This document shows positions 9,666-19,095 of a DNA stretch of 64,000 nt, one piece after another. Each line of letters starts with the position of its first letter. Within the stretch, counting starts at the first letter, position 1. Made by a program: the position numbers and the translations under genes. The notes beneath the pieces were generated by a model. That model saw nothing but the letters and a program-made list of their open reading frames with translations, searched no databases and was not told the DNA's origin. Source of the DNA: Paenibacillus gallinarum (GTDB lineage Bacteria; Bacillota; Bacilli; Paenibacillales; Paenibacillaceae); contig NZ_JACSQL010000001.1 in NCBI RefSeq assembly GCF_014836635.1, forward strand, positions 868,001 through 932,000, given 5' to 3'.

Positions 9666-11762
9666 ATGGAACAACGTGTTGAGATGCAACTTGGCGGCAG
9701 AACACTAATTCTAGAAACAGGACGTCTTGCTAAACAAGCAAACGCTGCTGTAACTGTACGCTATGGAGATACCGTTATTTTATGTACCGTAACTGCGTCA
9801 AATGAACCTAAAGATTTGGATTTTTTCCCGCTTACGGTTAACTACGAGGAAAGACTATATGCAGTAGGTAAAATTCCAGGTGGATTTATTAAAAGAGAAG
9901 GTAGACCGAGCGAGAAAGCTATTCTTGCCAGCCGCCTGACAGATCGACCAATTCGTCCTTTATTTCCGGAAGGATTCCGTAATGATGTTCAGATCCAAAA
10001 TATCGTAATGAGTGTAGATCAAGACTGTGAACCAGAAATTGCAGCAATGATCGGTACTTCTGCGGCACTAAGTATTTCGGATGTTCCTTTTAATGGACCT
10101 ATCGGCGGAGTAGCTGTTGGCCGTGTTAATGGTGAATTTGTAATTAACCCGGATATTGCCGCTCAAGAAGCGAGTGATATCTATGTAGTGGTTGCAGGAA
10201 CTAAAGATGCGATCATGATGGTAGAAGCAGAAGCGAATGAAGTACCAGAAGAAGTAATGCTCGAAGCGATTATGTTTGGTCATGAAGAGATTAGAAACAT
10301 CGTTGCTGTAATCGAACAATTGGTACAAGTTGCTGGTAAAGAGAAAATGGCTGTCAAATTGCATGCAGTTAATGCGGATGTTAATGCTGAAGTTCGCGAG
10401 TATGCAGCAGCACGTCTCGTTGAAGCAGTTCGTATTGAAGAGAAGCATGCAAGACAAGATGCGATTGATCTAATTAACGATGAAACGGTTGCTTTCTTTG
10501 GTGATAAATACATAGAAACTCCTGAATTGTTAAAAGACGTGAAGGAAGTTCTTCATGACATCGTTAAAGAAGAAGTTCGCAGATTGATCACGCATGATAA
10601 AGTGCGTCCAGATGGACGAGCACTGTCTGAAATTCGTCCAATCGATTGTGATACAAACCTCTTGCCACGTACACATGGATCCGGCTTGTTCACTCGGGGA
10701 CAAACTCAGGCGCTTAGCGTATGTACACTTGGAGCATTAGGTGATGTTCAGATTCTAGATGGTATTGATCTGGAAGAAACAAAACGCTTCATGCATCATT
10801 ACAATTTCCCGCCATTCAGTGTCGGTGAAGCAAGACCGCTTCGTCCTCCAGGTCGTCGTGAAATCGGTCATGGTGCACTCGGTGAAAAAGCATTGTCTAA
10901 AGTGATTCCGTCTGAGACTGAATTCCCTTATACAATTCGTCTTGTTTCTGAAGTTATTGAATCAAACGGTTCAACATCTCAGGCTAGTATCTGTGCTTCT
11001 ACACTTGCAATGATGGATGCTGGGGTGCCAATTAAAGCTCCTGTAGCTGGCGTGGCAATGGGTCTGATTAAAGATGGAGATCATGTATCGATCCTGACTG
11101 ATATTCAAGGTATGGAAGATCATCTTGGAGATATGGACTTTAAAGTAGCCGGTACTCCTGAAGGGGTTACTGCAATTCAGATGGATATTAAGATCAATGG
11201 TATTGATCGTGCTATTCTTTCGGAAGCTCTTAGTCAAGCAAAAGAAGGACGTATGCATATTCTTGGTAAAATGATGGAAGCTATTCAAAAACCAAGAGAA
11301 ACATTATCTCAATATGCACCGAAAATTCTTACCATGCACATTAACCCGGATAAAATCCGTGATGTTATTGGAGCAGGCGGTAAAATCATTAACAAGATCA
11401 TTGAAGAAACCGGTGTTAAAATTGATATTGAACAAGATGGCCGTGTGTTCATCTCTTCTGCCGATCAAACAATGAACGATAAGGCTCGTGAAATTATTGA
11501 AGGCATCGTTCGTGAAGTGGCTGTAGGTGAAATTTATGTAGGTAAAGTTAAACGTATTGAGAAGTTTGGATGTTTTGTAGAAGTACTTCCTAACAAAGAA
11601 GGACTTGTTCATATTTCCCAACTTTCTACAGAACGTGTAGCTAAAGTGGAAGATGTAGTAGCTATTGGAGATTCCATTACAGTAAAAGTAACGGAAATCG
11701 ACCAACAAGGACGCATCAATCTTTCCCGCAAAGCAACTTTGACTGCAGAAACGAAAGCTTAA
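9666..11762 (+). CDS. pnp: polyribonucleotide nucleotidyltransferase (PNPase)
   Basis: PNPase is the main 3'-5' phosphorolytic exoribonuclease of mRNA decay. The 698-aa product has two RNase PH domains (about 10-215 and 310-540; the second with [22 protein letters not shown] and a [21 protein letters not shown] motif), a KH domain ([20 protein letters not shown] near 557) and a C-terminal S1 domain ([31 protein letters not shown]). The ATG follows AAGGAGGGG. Length is standard. Confidence 0.98.
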   Translation: MEQRVEMQLGGRTLILETGRLAKQANAAVTVRYGDTVILCTVTASNEPKDLDFFPLTVNYEERLYAVGKIPGGFIKREGRPSEKAILASRLTDRPIRPLFPEGFRNDVQIQNIVMSVDQDCEPEIAAMIGTSAALSISDVPFNGPIGGVAVGRVNGEFVINPDIAAQEASDIYVVVAGTKDAIMMVEAEANEVPEEVMLEAIMFGHEEIRNIVAVIEQLVQVAGKEKMAVKLHAVNADVNAEVREYAAARLVEAVRIEEKHARQDAIDLINDETVAFFGDKYIETPELLKDVKEVLHDIVKEEVRRLITHDKVRPDGRALSEIRPIDCDTNLLPRTHGSGLFTRGQTQALSVCTLGALGDVQILDGIDLEETKRFMHHYNFPPFSVGEARPLRPPGRREIGHGALGEKALSKVIPSETEFPYTIRLVSEVIESNGSTSQASICASTLAMMDAGVPIKAPVAGVAMGLIKDGDHVSILTDIQGMEDHLGDMDFKVAGTPEGVTAIQMDIKINGIDRAILSEALSQAKEGRMHILGKMMEAIQKPRETLSQYAPKILTMHINPDKIRDVIGAGGKIINKIIEETGVKIDIEQDGRVFISSADQTMNDKAREIIEGIVREVAVGEIYVGKVKRIEKFGCFVEVLPNKEGLVHISQLSTERVAKVEDVVAIGDSITVKVTEIDQQGRINLSRKATLTAETKA

Positions 11763-11785
11763 TCTTAATTATAGAACTTACAAAA

Positions 11786-11815
11786 GAGACAGAAGTTTAT
11801 TCTGGCTCTTTTTTT
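11786..11815 (+). terminator. rho-independent terminator after pnp
   Basis: GAGACAGAA pairs with TTCTGGCTC (one mismatch) around a short loop and is followed by seven T. Confidence 0.8.
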
Positions 11816-11876
11816 CATACATATTCAGCCTCTTGTACACATAAGATGGGACAAACGTGACCGGGGGGCTGAAGCA

Positions 11877-12866
11877 GTGAAAACGAATTTGAAAAAATGG
11901 GCTGCCGTGCTTGTTAGTGCGGCAGCCGTCGTTTTGATCGGACAAGTAACGGATGTAACAAGTTTTATTACACATCAAAGGGTGGTTCATACAGAAGATG
12001 CTTTTGATATGTATGTTGATGCTGCGCCAGAGGATGAACTGAAAAAACAGATTACACTCAAAGCAGCAGAACTGAAAATAGAACCGATTGATGCAAAGCT
12101 AGATCGCGTCTGGAAAGCAATCCCAGGATATAATGGGTTAGAAGTAGATATAGAAGCTACTTATCAAAAAGCATTATCTTCTCCAAAATCAGAGTCTATT
12201 ACCTATGTAATGAAAGAGATCCCGCCCAAAGTCTCACTCGACGACATCGGTCCCCATCCGATTTACCGAGGCAACCCGGAGAAAAAGATGGCTTCTTTTA
12301 TGATTAATGTGGCTTGGGGCAATGAATACCTTACACCAATGCTCGATACACTCGATAAATATAAAGTGAAAGCCACATTTTTTCTTGATGGAAGTTGGCT
12401 GAGTAAGAATAAAGACTTAGCACTGGAGATTAAGAAGCGCGGACATGAACTGGAGAACCATGCGTATTCTCATCCTAATATGAGCCGGTTGAGCACGGAA
12501 CGAGCCATTCTAGAGATTAGCAAGACAAAGCAGCTGCTTAAGGAGTCACTTGGTATAGATAATAAATGGTTTGCTCCCCCTTCCGGAGATTATGATCAGG
12601 AAACAGTGAAACTCGCTGCTGAGCAAGGTCTAAAGACGGTGCTCTGGACGATTGATACGGTAGATTGGAAGAAACCAAGTTCTGAAAGTGTGGTTGCTAA
12701 AATCACAAAAGGGACGGAGGCAGGATCTCTTATTTTAATGCACCCAACGGCTGCTTCTGAAGGCGCTCTTGAAGGAATAATTCAAGGAATTACCCAAAAA
12801 GGAATTACACTCGGGACGGTAAGTGAGACGTTGTCGCCCGCTAGACTTCAAACGAAAGTTGAGTAA
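11877..12866 (+). CDS. ylxY: YlxY-like polysaccharide deacetylase family protein
   Basis: A secreted or membrane-anchored CE4 (NodB-fold) protein of 329 aa that occupies the ylxY place between pnp and mlpA. An N-terminal signal/anchor helix (about 7-24, WAAVLVSAAAVVLIGQV) is followed by a linker and a NodB domain (about 137-315). The metal motif ENHAYSHP, FAPPSGDYD, WTIDTVDW and LMHP are present. The usual first motif TFDDG is not: that position reads MINVAWGNEY, so the catalytic Asp pair appears to be missing. A sporulation-related wall role is only inferred from family and place. Start GTG after GGGGGG. Confidence 0.85.
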   Translation: MKTNLKKWAAVLVSAAAVVLIGQVTDVTSFITHQRVVHTEDAFDMYVDAAPEDELKKQITLKAAELKIEPIDAKLDRVWKAIPGYNGLEVDIEATYQKALSSPKSESITYVMKEIPPKVSLDDIGPHPIYRGNPEKKMASFMINVAWGNEYLTPMLDTLDKYKVKATFFLDGSWLSKNKDLALEIKKRGHELENHAYSHPNMSRLSTERAILEISKTKQLLKESLGIDNKWFAPPSGDYDQETVKLAAEQGLKTVLWTIDTVDWKKPSSESVVAKITKGTEAGSLILMHPTAASEGALEGIIQGITQKGITLGTVSETLSPARLQTKVE

Positions 12867-12973
12867 GACCATTTTTTTTGGTAGGATTATGATATTTGGT
12901 TGTGAACTTAAGTAAAAGTCATTTTAAGATACGATTCTTAAAAGTAAGTTACCAAATTTGGGGAGGCCAGCAT

Positions 12974-14242
12974 GTGAAAAAAATGAAACTTAAGAATGGC
13001 CTTAGAGTGGTCATGGAAGAAATTCCAACTAGCCGATCGGTTTCTTTTGGGATATGGGTTAAGAATGGTTCACGTAATGAAGATGATCTGAATAACGGAG
13101 TATCTCATTTTATAGAACATATGCTGTTTAAAGGCACGGATCGTTTTGACGCGAAAGCGATAGCAGAACAATTCGATGCCATCGGCGGTAATGTGAATGC
13201 ATTTACCTCAAAAGAATACACTTGTTATTACGCGAAAGTTCTTGATGAACATTTGCCGATTGCGGTAGATGTCTTGTCGGATATGTTCTTTCATTCCAAG
13301 TTTGATAGTGAGGAACTCGCAAAAGAGAAAAATGTAATCTTAGAAGAAATCTCCATGTACGAAGATACGCCGGATGATATGGTTCATGATTTAATCTCGC
13401 TCGCAGCTTACGGAGATCATCCATTGGCTTATCCGATTCTCGGTACAGAAGAGAAACTAAATGCAATGGATCAGACGACACTTCGTGATTTTATGAAGGA
13501 ACGTTATACGATTGAAAATACGGTGATCAGCCTTGCCGGAAATATCGATGCTGAGCATATTATGGAACTGCTTGAAAAATATTTTGGCTCTTTTGATCTT
13601 CATGGAGAAATGAAGGAAGTATCTGAGCCTGTATTTAAAGGTGAACAGCTGTTTCATAAAAAGAAAACAGAGCAAAACCACATATGTTTAGCTTTTCCAG
13701 GATGCTCTATTCACGACAACAAGCAATATGCAATGGCACTCATTAATAATGCGATTGGCGGCGGAATGAGTTCGAGATTGTTCCAGGAAATAAGAGAGAA
13801 ACGTGGTCTAGCTTATTCTGTCTATTCCTATCACAGTGCACATGCAGATAGCGGCTTGTTTACGATCTATGCAGGAACAGCCCCTAAGCAGACAAAAGAG
13901 GTAATGGAGCTCACGATTGCACTTCTAAAAGATCTTGCTGTTAATGGTTTGTCTGAAGAGGAACTCCGTAAAGGAAAAGAACAGCTCAAAGGCAGCCTCA
14001 TCTTAAGTCTTGAAGGTACAGGCAGCCGAATGAACCGTAATGGTAAAAATGAGCTGATGGTAGGGAAACACCAAACCCTTGACCAAATGATTGAAAAAAT
14101 TGAAAATGTAACAATGGACGACATCAATGTTGTTTTAGACCGGATGTTTGCTGTACCTTATGCACTGGCTATGGTAGGCGCTTCGGATAAAGCAATTGCA
14201 TCTATGAGGAGGAACGAGTTTGTCAGTATCCGTACAAATTAA
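12974..14242 (+). CDS. mlpA: M16 family zinc metallopeptidase MlpA (YmxG)
   Basis: A 422-aa insulinase/mitochondrial-processing-peptidase-like protease, presumably cytoplasmic. The inverted zinc motif HFIEH is at residues 45-49, with the downstream Glu region ([12 protein letters not shown]) near 120 and the C-terminal half-domain motif [21 protein letters not shown]. In Bacillus the orthologue follows ylxY. The GTG start was chosen for the GGGGAGG upstream; a longer frame starts at 12896 without a ribosome site. It overlaps dut by 23 bp. Confidence 0.93.
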   Translation: MKKMKLKNGLRVVMEEIPTSRSVSFGIWVKNGSRNEDDLNNGVSHFIEHMLFKGTDRFDAKAIAEQFDAIGGNVNAFTSKEYTCYYAKVLDEHLPIAVDVLSDMFFHSKFDSEELAKEKNVILEEISMYEDTPDDMVHDLISLAAYGDHPLAYPILGTEEKLNAMDQTTLRDFMKERYTIENTVISLAGNIDAEHIMELLEKYFGSFDLHGEMKEVSEPVFKGEQLFHKKKTEQNHICLAFPGCSIHDNKQYAMALINNAIGGGMSSRLFQEIREKRGLAYSVYSYHSAHADSGLFTIYAGTAPKQTKEVMELTIALLKDLAVNGLSEEELRKGKEQLKGSLILSLEGTGSRMNRNGKNELMVGKHQTLDQMIEKIENVTMDDINVVLDRMFAVPYALAMVGASDKAIASMRRNEFVSIRTN

Positions 14243-14666
14243 AAGATTAGCTGGTAATGAAGATATTTCACTTCCAGCTCAAATGTCTGAACTAGCAGCA
14301 GGTTTTGACCTGTATGCCGCTGTTGAGGCTGATAAGACATTAAATCCAGGGGAACGTAGTTTGATTCCTACGGGATTTGCTATGGCTTTACCAGCCGGTT
14401 ATGAAGCTCAAATTCGCCCAAGAAGCGGCTTAGCTTATAAACATGGAATTACCTGTCTTAATACGCCGGGAACCATTGATGCAGATTATCGTGGTGAAGT
14501 GAAGGTGTTGCTTGTGAATTTAGGACAAGAACCTTTTACAATCCGCCGGAATGAACGCATCGCACAAATGGTGATTCAAGTCGTACCTGCGGTTACCTTG
14601 ACTGAAGTAGAAGAACTATCTGAAACGGTTCGTGGTACCGGTGGTTTTGGTCACACAGGGAAATAA
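14220..14666 (+). CDS. dut: dUTP diphosphatase
   Basis: Hydrolyses dUTP to dUMP, keeping uracil out of DNA and feeding thymidylate synthesis. The 148-aa trimeric-type enzyme shows all five motifs: [36 protein letters not shown] and the C-terminal [11 protein letters not shown]. The TTG start lies inside the end of mlpA after GAGGAGG. In B. subtilis 168 dUTPases are mostly phage-borne; here the gene is part of the core block. Confidence 0.96.
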   Translation: MSVSVQIKRLAGNEDISLPAQMSELAAGFDLYAAVEADKTLNPGERSLIPTGFAMALPAGYEAQIRPRSGLAYKHGITCLNTPGTIDADYRGEVKVLLVNLGQEPFTIRRNERIAQMVIQVVPAVTLTEVEELSETVRGTGGFGHTGK

Positions 14667-14684
14667 AAGGAAATATTATTGATG

Positions 14685-14718
14685 AAGCTGCTCTTCCGAA
14701 ATGGGAGGGCAGCTTTTT
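14685..14718 (+). terminator. rho-independent terminator after dut
   Basis: AAGCTGCTCTTCC pairs with GGGAGGGCAGCTT and is followed by a T-run. Confidence 0.82.
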
Positions 14719-14732
14719 TATGCTTATCAATC

Positions 14733-14760
14733 ACCAGGGCTATCTGTTAGGCATAGGATG
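14733..14760 (+). promoter_or_regulatory. candidate sigma-K promoter of dpaAB
   Basis: An AC at 14733-14734 and, 17 bp later, CATAGGATG at 14752-14760 resemble the sigma-K pattern AC-(16-17)-CATANNNTA with one mismatch. Dipicolinate synthase is sigma-K controlled in Bacillus, which supports the call. Confidence 0.4.
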
Positions 14761-14794
14761 ATATCATACAGCTTTTGAAAGGAGTGACATCCTG

Positions 14795-15700
14795 ATGTTG
14801 ACCGGAGTTCGGATCGTCGTTTTAGGAGGAGATGCACGTCAGCTTGAGGTCATCCATCGCTGCGTAGAGCTTGATGCATCTGTAAGTATAGTAGGGTTTG
14901 ATACTTTAGAGCATTTTCCTGAAGGAGCTGTTAAAGAAACCTTGTCTGAGCAGCTTCTTTCTTCAGCTGACGTTTTAATACTGCCGGTGGTGGGATGTGA
15001 CGACAGCGGAAACATCCAAGCTAAATATGCTAGCGACGAGACAACGTTAACTTTAACTGCGAAACTGGCAGCTGAACTTCCAGAACATTGTACGATATTC
15101 ACAGGTATGGCAAAACCATATCTAAAAGAAATCTGCAAGCAAAATAAGGTTCGTCTTATTGAACTTCTTGATCGCGACGATGTAGCTATTCATAATTCGA
15201 TTCCGACAGCAGAGGGCGCAATCATGCTAGCTATTCAGAAAACAGATTTTACGATTCATAACTCGGTCGCGTTCGTATTAGGACTCGGTCGTACTGGTTT
15301 TACAATGGCAAAAACACTTCAAGGTTTGGGTGCGGATGTGAGGGTAGCTGTAAGACGTGAAGAGGATATTGCCAGAGCATCAGTGATGGGCTTAAAGCCT
15401 TTTCTGACGAGGGATTTAGAGAAGCATGCAGGGCAAGCTGACTTGATTTTTAATACGATACCGTCTATGATAATCACAGCACAAATCCTGTCCAAAATGA
15501 AGTCGAAATCGTTTATTATCGATCTTGCCTCAGCACCTGGCGGAACCGATTTTCGGTATGCAGAGAAGCGCGGTATTCAAGCGTTGCTCGCCCCTGGGCT
15601 CCCTGGCATTGTTGCTCCCAAAACAGCGGGTGTTATTATTGCCAACTCCATTGTTAAGCTGCTTCTAGGTGAACAAAATGATCGGGGGAATAAGCAATGA
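14795..15700 (+). CDS. dpaA: dipicolinate synthase subunit A
   Basis: With DpaB it converts the dapA product into dipicolinic acid, the spore-core chelator, in the mother cell. The 301-aa protein has an N-terminal Rossmann-like part (VVLGGDARQLEVI) and a second dinucleotide-binding segment FVLGLGRTGFTMAKTLQGLGADV (about 163-185) like alanine dehydrogenases. The ATG follows AAAGGAGTGA. Its stop overlaps the dpaB start by 4 bp. Confidence 0.95.
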   Translation: MLTGVRIVVLGGDARQLEVIHRCVELDASVSIVGFDTLEHFPEGAVKETLSEQLLSSADVLILPVVGCDDSGNIQAKYASDETTLTLTAKLAAELPEHCTIFTGMAKPYLKEICKQNKVRLIELLDRDDVAIHNSIPTAEGAIMLAIQKTDFTIHNSVAFVLGLGRTGFTMAKTLQGLGADVRVAVRREEDIARASVMGLKPFLTRDLEKHAGQADLIFNTIPSMIITAQILSKMKSKSFIIDLASAPGGTDFRYAEKRGIQALLAPGLPGIVAPKTAGVIIANSIVKLLLGEQNDRGNKQ

Positions 15701-16275
15701 ATTGGCAGGGTAAAACGGTTGGTTATGCAATAACAGGATCTCATTGTACTTTTGAAGAAGTGATGCCGGTAGTGCAAAGGTTTAAGGATGAAGGGGCAGA
15801 TGTTGTGCCTATCATATCTCAGACTGTACTTACCACAGATACTCGGTTTGGGACTTCTCAAAGTTGGCAACAACAGTTGAAAGATATAACAGGGAATGAT
15901 ATTATTTCTTCGATTGTAGAGGCTGAGCCACTAGGACCATCGAAGAGGCTAGATGTACTGGTTATTGCACCTTGCACAGGTAACACGACCAGTAAACTAG
16001 CAAATGCAATGACAGATAGTCCCGTTCTGATGGCTGCAAAATCGCAAATGCGGAATCAACGTCCTGTTGTTCTTGCTATTTCGACGAATGATGGGCTAGG
16101 ACTAAACGCAGCGAATATTGCGAAGTTACTTGTAGCGAAGTATATCTATTTCGTTCCGTTCGGCCAGGATAATCCAGAGAATAAACCGAATTCACTCGTC
16201 GCTAAAATGCATCTGATTCCCGAAGCAGCTTATGCCGCTCTCGAAGGAAGACAAATGCAACCTATACTTATGTAA
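15697..16275 (+). CDS. dpaB: dipicolinate synthase subunit B
   Basis: The flavoprotein subunit of dipicolinate synthase, 192 aa, homologous to phosphopantothenoylcysteine decarboxylase-type flavoproteins. Seen are GYAITGSHCTFEEVMPVVQ, the LVIAPCTGNTTSKLANAMTDSPVLMAAK flavin-binding segment and NAANIAKLL. ATG overlaps dpaA (ATGA). In Bacillus asd follows; here a terminator and a 300-bp gap follow instead. Confidence 0.95.
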   Translation: MNWQGKTVGYAITGSHCTFEEVMPVVQRFKDEGADVVPIISQTVLTTDTRFGTSQSWQQQLKDITGNDIISSIVEAEPLGPSKRLDVLVIAPCTGNTTSKLANAMTDSPVLMAAKSQMRNQRPVVLAISTNDGLGLNAANIAKLLVAKYIYFVPFGQDNPENKPNSLVAKMHLIPEAAYAALEGRQMQPILM

Positions 16276-16308
16276 AGCGGCAAATGACATGTTAACTTTA
16301 CGAATGAG

Positions 16309-16331
16309 AGGTATCGCAAGATGCCTTTTTT
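16309..16331 (+). terminator. rho-independent terminator after dpaB
   Basis: AGGTATC pairs with GATGCCT around a GCAA tetraloop, followed by a T-run. It separates the sporulation pair from dapG-dapA. Confidence 0.75.
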
Positions 16332-16413
16332 CGAGGTGAGTATACTAAGCTATTTTAGGTATATGATCCTTTATAGCATTTTTTTATATTATGTCTTTTT
16401 GAAAAATGAATTT

Positions 16414-16527
16414 ATGTAGAACGTAGAACAGATTACTAACAAGCACTGCAAAGTATGCAGTTAATCAAAATCATCGCATCTGAACGCTTAAGCAACGCAG
16501 AAGGTTTAAATTCCATTTGTTCTACAT
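16414..16527 (+). promoter_or_regulatory. structured leader or long-range inverted repeat before dapG
   Basis: Two adjacent copies of GTAGAAC (16416-16422, 16423-16429) face one GTTCTACAT at 16519-16527. The arms give either a 9-bp (ATGTAGAAC) or an 8-bp (GTAGAACA) closing stem. Inside is a hairpin ACTGCA-AAGTA-TGCAGT at about 16445-16461. This looks like an RNA leader able to switch closing stems. It does not match the lysine riboswitch core that I know. The rest of the 298-bp gap holds the dpaB terminator and AT-rich sequence. Confidence 0.4.
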
Positions 16528-16573
16528 CCTTTATGCTTAGGTCTTCTTGATACACAAATGGAGGAATTCGTGC

Positions 16574-17791
16574 ATGGGCATTTTAGTGCAAAAATTTGGG
16601 GGGACTTCCCTTTCAACCCCCGCTGCAAGAGAACGTGTTCTTCAGCATATGAAGCGTGAAATTAAAGCAGGGCATTCACTTGTTGTTGTGGTATCTGCGA
16701 TGGGACGCAGAGGCGAACCTTATGCAACAGATACTCTTCTGGACTGGATTGGCAGTAATGGAGATGCTCTGCCTGCAAGAGAGAAGGATTTGCTGCTTTC
16801 TTGTGGTGAATTTATTTCTGCAACGACATTAACTAGTTTGGCACATAGTGAAGGACTCACTGCTACCGTTCTAACGGGCGGGCAAGCCGGAATTATTACC
16901 GATCATCAATATGGCAATGCTAGAATCATTGAGGTGAAGCCGGATCGGATCTTAGAAGAACTGAAATCTCATCAAGTGGTTATTGTTGCCGGTTTCCAAG
17001 GCATTAATGATATAGGTGATATTACTACATTAGGGCGCGGAGGTAGTGACACATCAGCTACAGCTCTTGGGGCTGCACTCCGAGCAGATATGGTCGATAT
17101 TTATACCGATGTCGAAGGTGTACTGACGGCAGACCCGAGGATTGTAGAAGATGCGAAGCCTCTTTTATATGTCAGTTATGCAGAGATTAGTAATATGGCT
17201 CACCAAGGCGCGAAGGTTATACATCCGCGTGCCGTAGAGATCGCCATGCAGTCACATATTCCGGTGCGTGTTCGCTCTACTTTTGGTGATGGTGAAGGAA
17301 CGCTTATTACTCACCCAGAAGGAGTTCGGGATATTCAATCCGGCGTTGTTGATCGTCATGTAACCGGTATTGCACATGTAAGCAATATAACGCAAATTAC
17401 GGTTGAAGCAGAAGAGAATGTAGGCAAACTACAGCTTCAGGTCTTTAAAGCGATGGCAGAGAATGGAATTAGTGTTGATTTTATTAATGTTTCACCATCT
17501 GGCGCCGTATATACCGTATTTGATTATGATTCCGAAAAAGCGATCCGTGTCCTCCAAGAACTTGGACTGAAACCGAAAAGTTTATCCGGTTGTGCCAAGG
17601 TTTCGGTTATTGGCGGAGGGATTAATGGTGTTCCAGGAATTATGGCCCGTATTGTCGAGTCGCTCGCTGACGTGAATATTGACATTTTGCAGTCAGCTGA
17701 TTCGAACACAACGATTTGGGTATTAGTGAAAAAAGAAGATATGGTAGGCGCAGTTCGTGCTCTGCATACAAAATTTGAGCTCCATCTATAA
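16574..17791 (+). CDS. dapG: aspartate kinase (DapG type)
   Basis: Phosphorylates aspartate, the first step to lysine, diaminopimelate and threonine. The 405-aa product has the N-terminal kinase signature VQKFGGTSL, the STLGRGGSDTSA-like TTLGRGGSDTSATALGAAL (about 160), and two C-terminal ACT domains (about 265-405). The ATG follows GGAGGAATT; a frame extension upstream lacks a ribosome site. Next to dapA it matches Bacillus dapG, the DAP-sensitive isozyme, though the effector cannot be read from sequence. Confidence 0.95.
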   Translation: MGILVQKFGGTSLSTPAARERVLQHMKREIKAGHSLVVVVSAMGRRGEPYATDTLLDWIGSNGDALPAREKDLLLSCGEFISATTLTSLAHSEGLTATVLTGGQAGIITDHQYGNARIIEVKPDRILEELKSHQVVIVAGFQGINDIGDITTLGRGGSDTSATALGAALRADMVDIYTDVEGVLTADPRIVEDAKPLLYVSYAEISNMAHQGAKVIHPRAVEIAMQSHIPVRVRSTFGDGEGTLITHPEGVRDIQSGVVDRHVTGIAHVSNITQITVEAEENVGKLQLQVFKAMAENGISVDFINVSPSGAVYTVFDYDSEKAIRVLQELGLKPKSLSGCAKVSVIGGGINGVPGIMARIVESLADVNIDILQSADSNTTIWVLVKKEDMVGAVRALHTKFELHL

Positions 17792-17819
17792 TCAGCAAAA
17801 GTTCAAGGAGGACGTAAAC

Positions 17820-18704
17820 GTGGAATTTGGAAGACTAATAACGGCCATGGTAACGCCTTTCAATGATGAAGGCGAGATCCATTGGGAAGAAACCTCCAGG
17901 CTCATCGATTATTTAATAGATGTACAAAAATCAGACGCTCTGGTCGTATCAGGTACAACAGGAGAATCACCAACCCTTTCGGATCAAGAAAAAGTGGAGT
18001 TGTTTTCTTTTGCGGTAAAACATGCTGCTGGGAGAGCCAAAATTATAGCAGGTACGGGCAGCAACAGTACACACCATTCAATCAAGCTTACGCAAGAGGC
18101 AGAAAAAGCGGGTGTGGACGGGGTTCTTTTGGTTGTTCCATATTACAATAAGCCGAATCAAGAAGGAATGTTTAGACACTTCGAAGCGATAGCGAAGTCT
18201 ACTTCCTTACCTGTGATGCTGTATAATGTGCCGGGAAGAACGGTTTCTAGCCTTTCTGTAGAAACGACACTTCGCCTTGCGCAAATCGAGAACATTGTAG
18301 CTACAAAAGAATGTGCATCCATGGAACAAGTGACACTGATTGCTACGGGTGCACCTGAAGGGTTTACTGTCTATTCTGGTGATGATTCATCAACTCTGCC
18401 AGCCCTATCTGTGGGAGCTTATGGTATTGTGAGTGTTGCGAGTCATATCATAGGTTCATCCATGAAAGAAATGATTGAATCCTACGTGAACGGAGATGTA
18501 CAGAAGGCGACTTCCTTACATCAGAAGTTATTCCCTATATTTAAAGGTTTGTTTGATGCGCCGCATCCGTTGCCGAATCCTGTAGCTGTAAAATATGCAT
18601 TAACACTTAAGGGTTATGAAGTGGGCTCGGTGCGTCTTCCGCTCGTTGCACCTACTGAACAAGAAGCTAAGTTCATTTCAGAACTGATTGCTAAGATTGA
18701 CTAA
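17820..18704 (+). CDS. dapA: 4-hydroxy-tetrahydrodipicolinate synthase
   Basis: Condenses aspartate semialdehyde with pyruvate in lysine, peptidoglycan and dipicolinate synthesis. The 294-aa TIM-barrel enzyme shows VSGTTGESPTL (43-53), Tyr135 in LYNVPGRT and the Schiff-base Lys163 in ATKECAS. GTG start after CAAGGAGGA. It is co-transcribed with dapG, which ends 28 bp upstream, and supplies the substrate for DpaAB in sporulation. Confidence 0.96.
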   Translation: MEFGRLITAMVTPFNDEGEIHWEETSRLIDYLIDVQKSDALVVSGTTGESPTLSDQEKVELFSFAVKHAAGRAKIIAGTGSNSTHHSIKLTQEAEKAGVDGVLLVVPYYNKPNQEGMFRHFEAIAKSTSLPVMLYNVPGRTVSSLSVETTLRLAQIENIVATKECASMEQVTLIATGAPEGFTVYSGDDSSTLPALSVGAYGIVSVASHIIGSSMKEMIESYVNGDVQKATSLHQKLFPIFKGLFDAPHPLPNPVAVKYALTLKGYEVGSVRLPLVAPTEQEAKFISELIAKID

Positions 18705-18726
18705 CTTATTTTATAAAAAACAGAGC

Positions 18727-18766
18727 ATCCTCGAACTCTTCGTTAGAGCTTCGGGGATTTTTGTTT
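18727..18766 (+). terminator. rho-independent terminator after dapA
   Basis: ATCCTCGAACTCT pairs with AGAGCTTCGGGGAT (one bulge, one wobble), followed by TTTTTGTTT. Confidence 0.78.
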
Positions 18767-18904
18767 ATATTTAGAGTTTCAGCACTGTGTTGGTTTGAGG
18801 AATAAAAACCCATAAGTATAAGTGGAAAAAGGTTGTTTTCTGCATTTCAATTTGATTGTTTTTAAAGAAAACGGGAAAACTACACCTTACAAAGCATGCT
18901 CGAC

Positions 18905-18934
18905 TTGTTTTTTCGCTTTTTAATCATGTATAAT
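18905..18934 (+). promoter_or_regulatory. promoter of rnjB within a 391-bp gap
   Basis: -35 TTGTTT (18905-18910) and -10 TATAAT (18929-18934), 18-bp spacer. It predicts a leader of about 150 nt before rnjB with a weak hairpin (GGAACTTT...AAGTTTC, about 18995-19025). Nothing else recognisable lies in the gap between dapA and rnjB. Confidence 0.55.
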
Positions 18935-19095
18935 GATGTCAAGTGACTGGGTGCGGTATATTTTTGAAATATGTTTAATTAATGATAAGTGTGCAGGAAC
19001 TTTGGCTGAGAAGCTATAAGTTTCTTAAACAATAATAACAAATATTAACTATTATAAGGTACGACGTCCAACTACCATAGGAGGTTCAGATTCAT

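Noticed and set aside
16276-16573. Lysine riboswitch before dapG
   Set aside because: The known conserved core segments are not seen; only competing stems are visible, so I left it as an unnamed leader.
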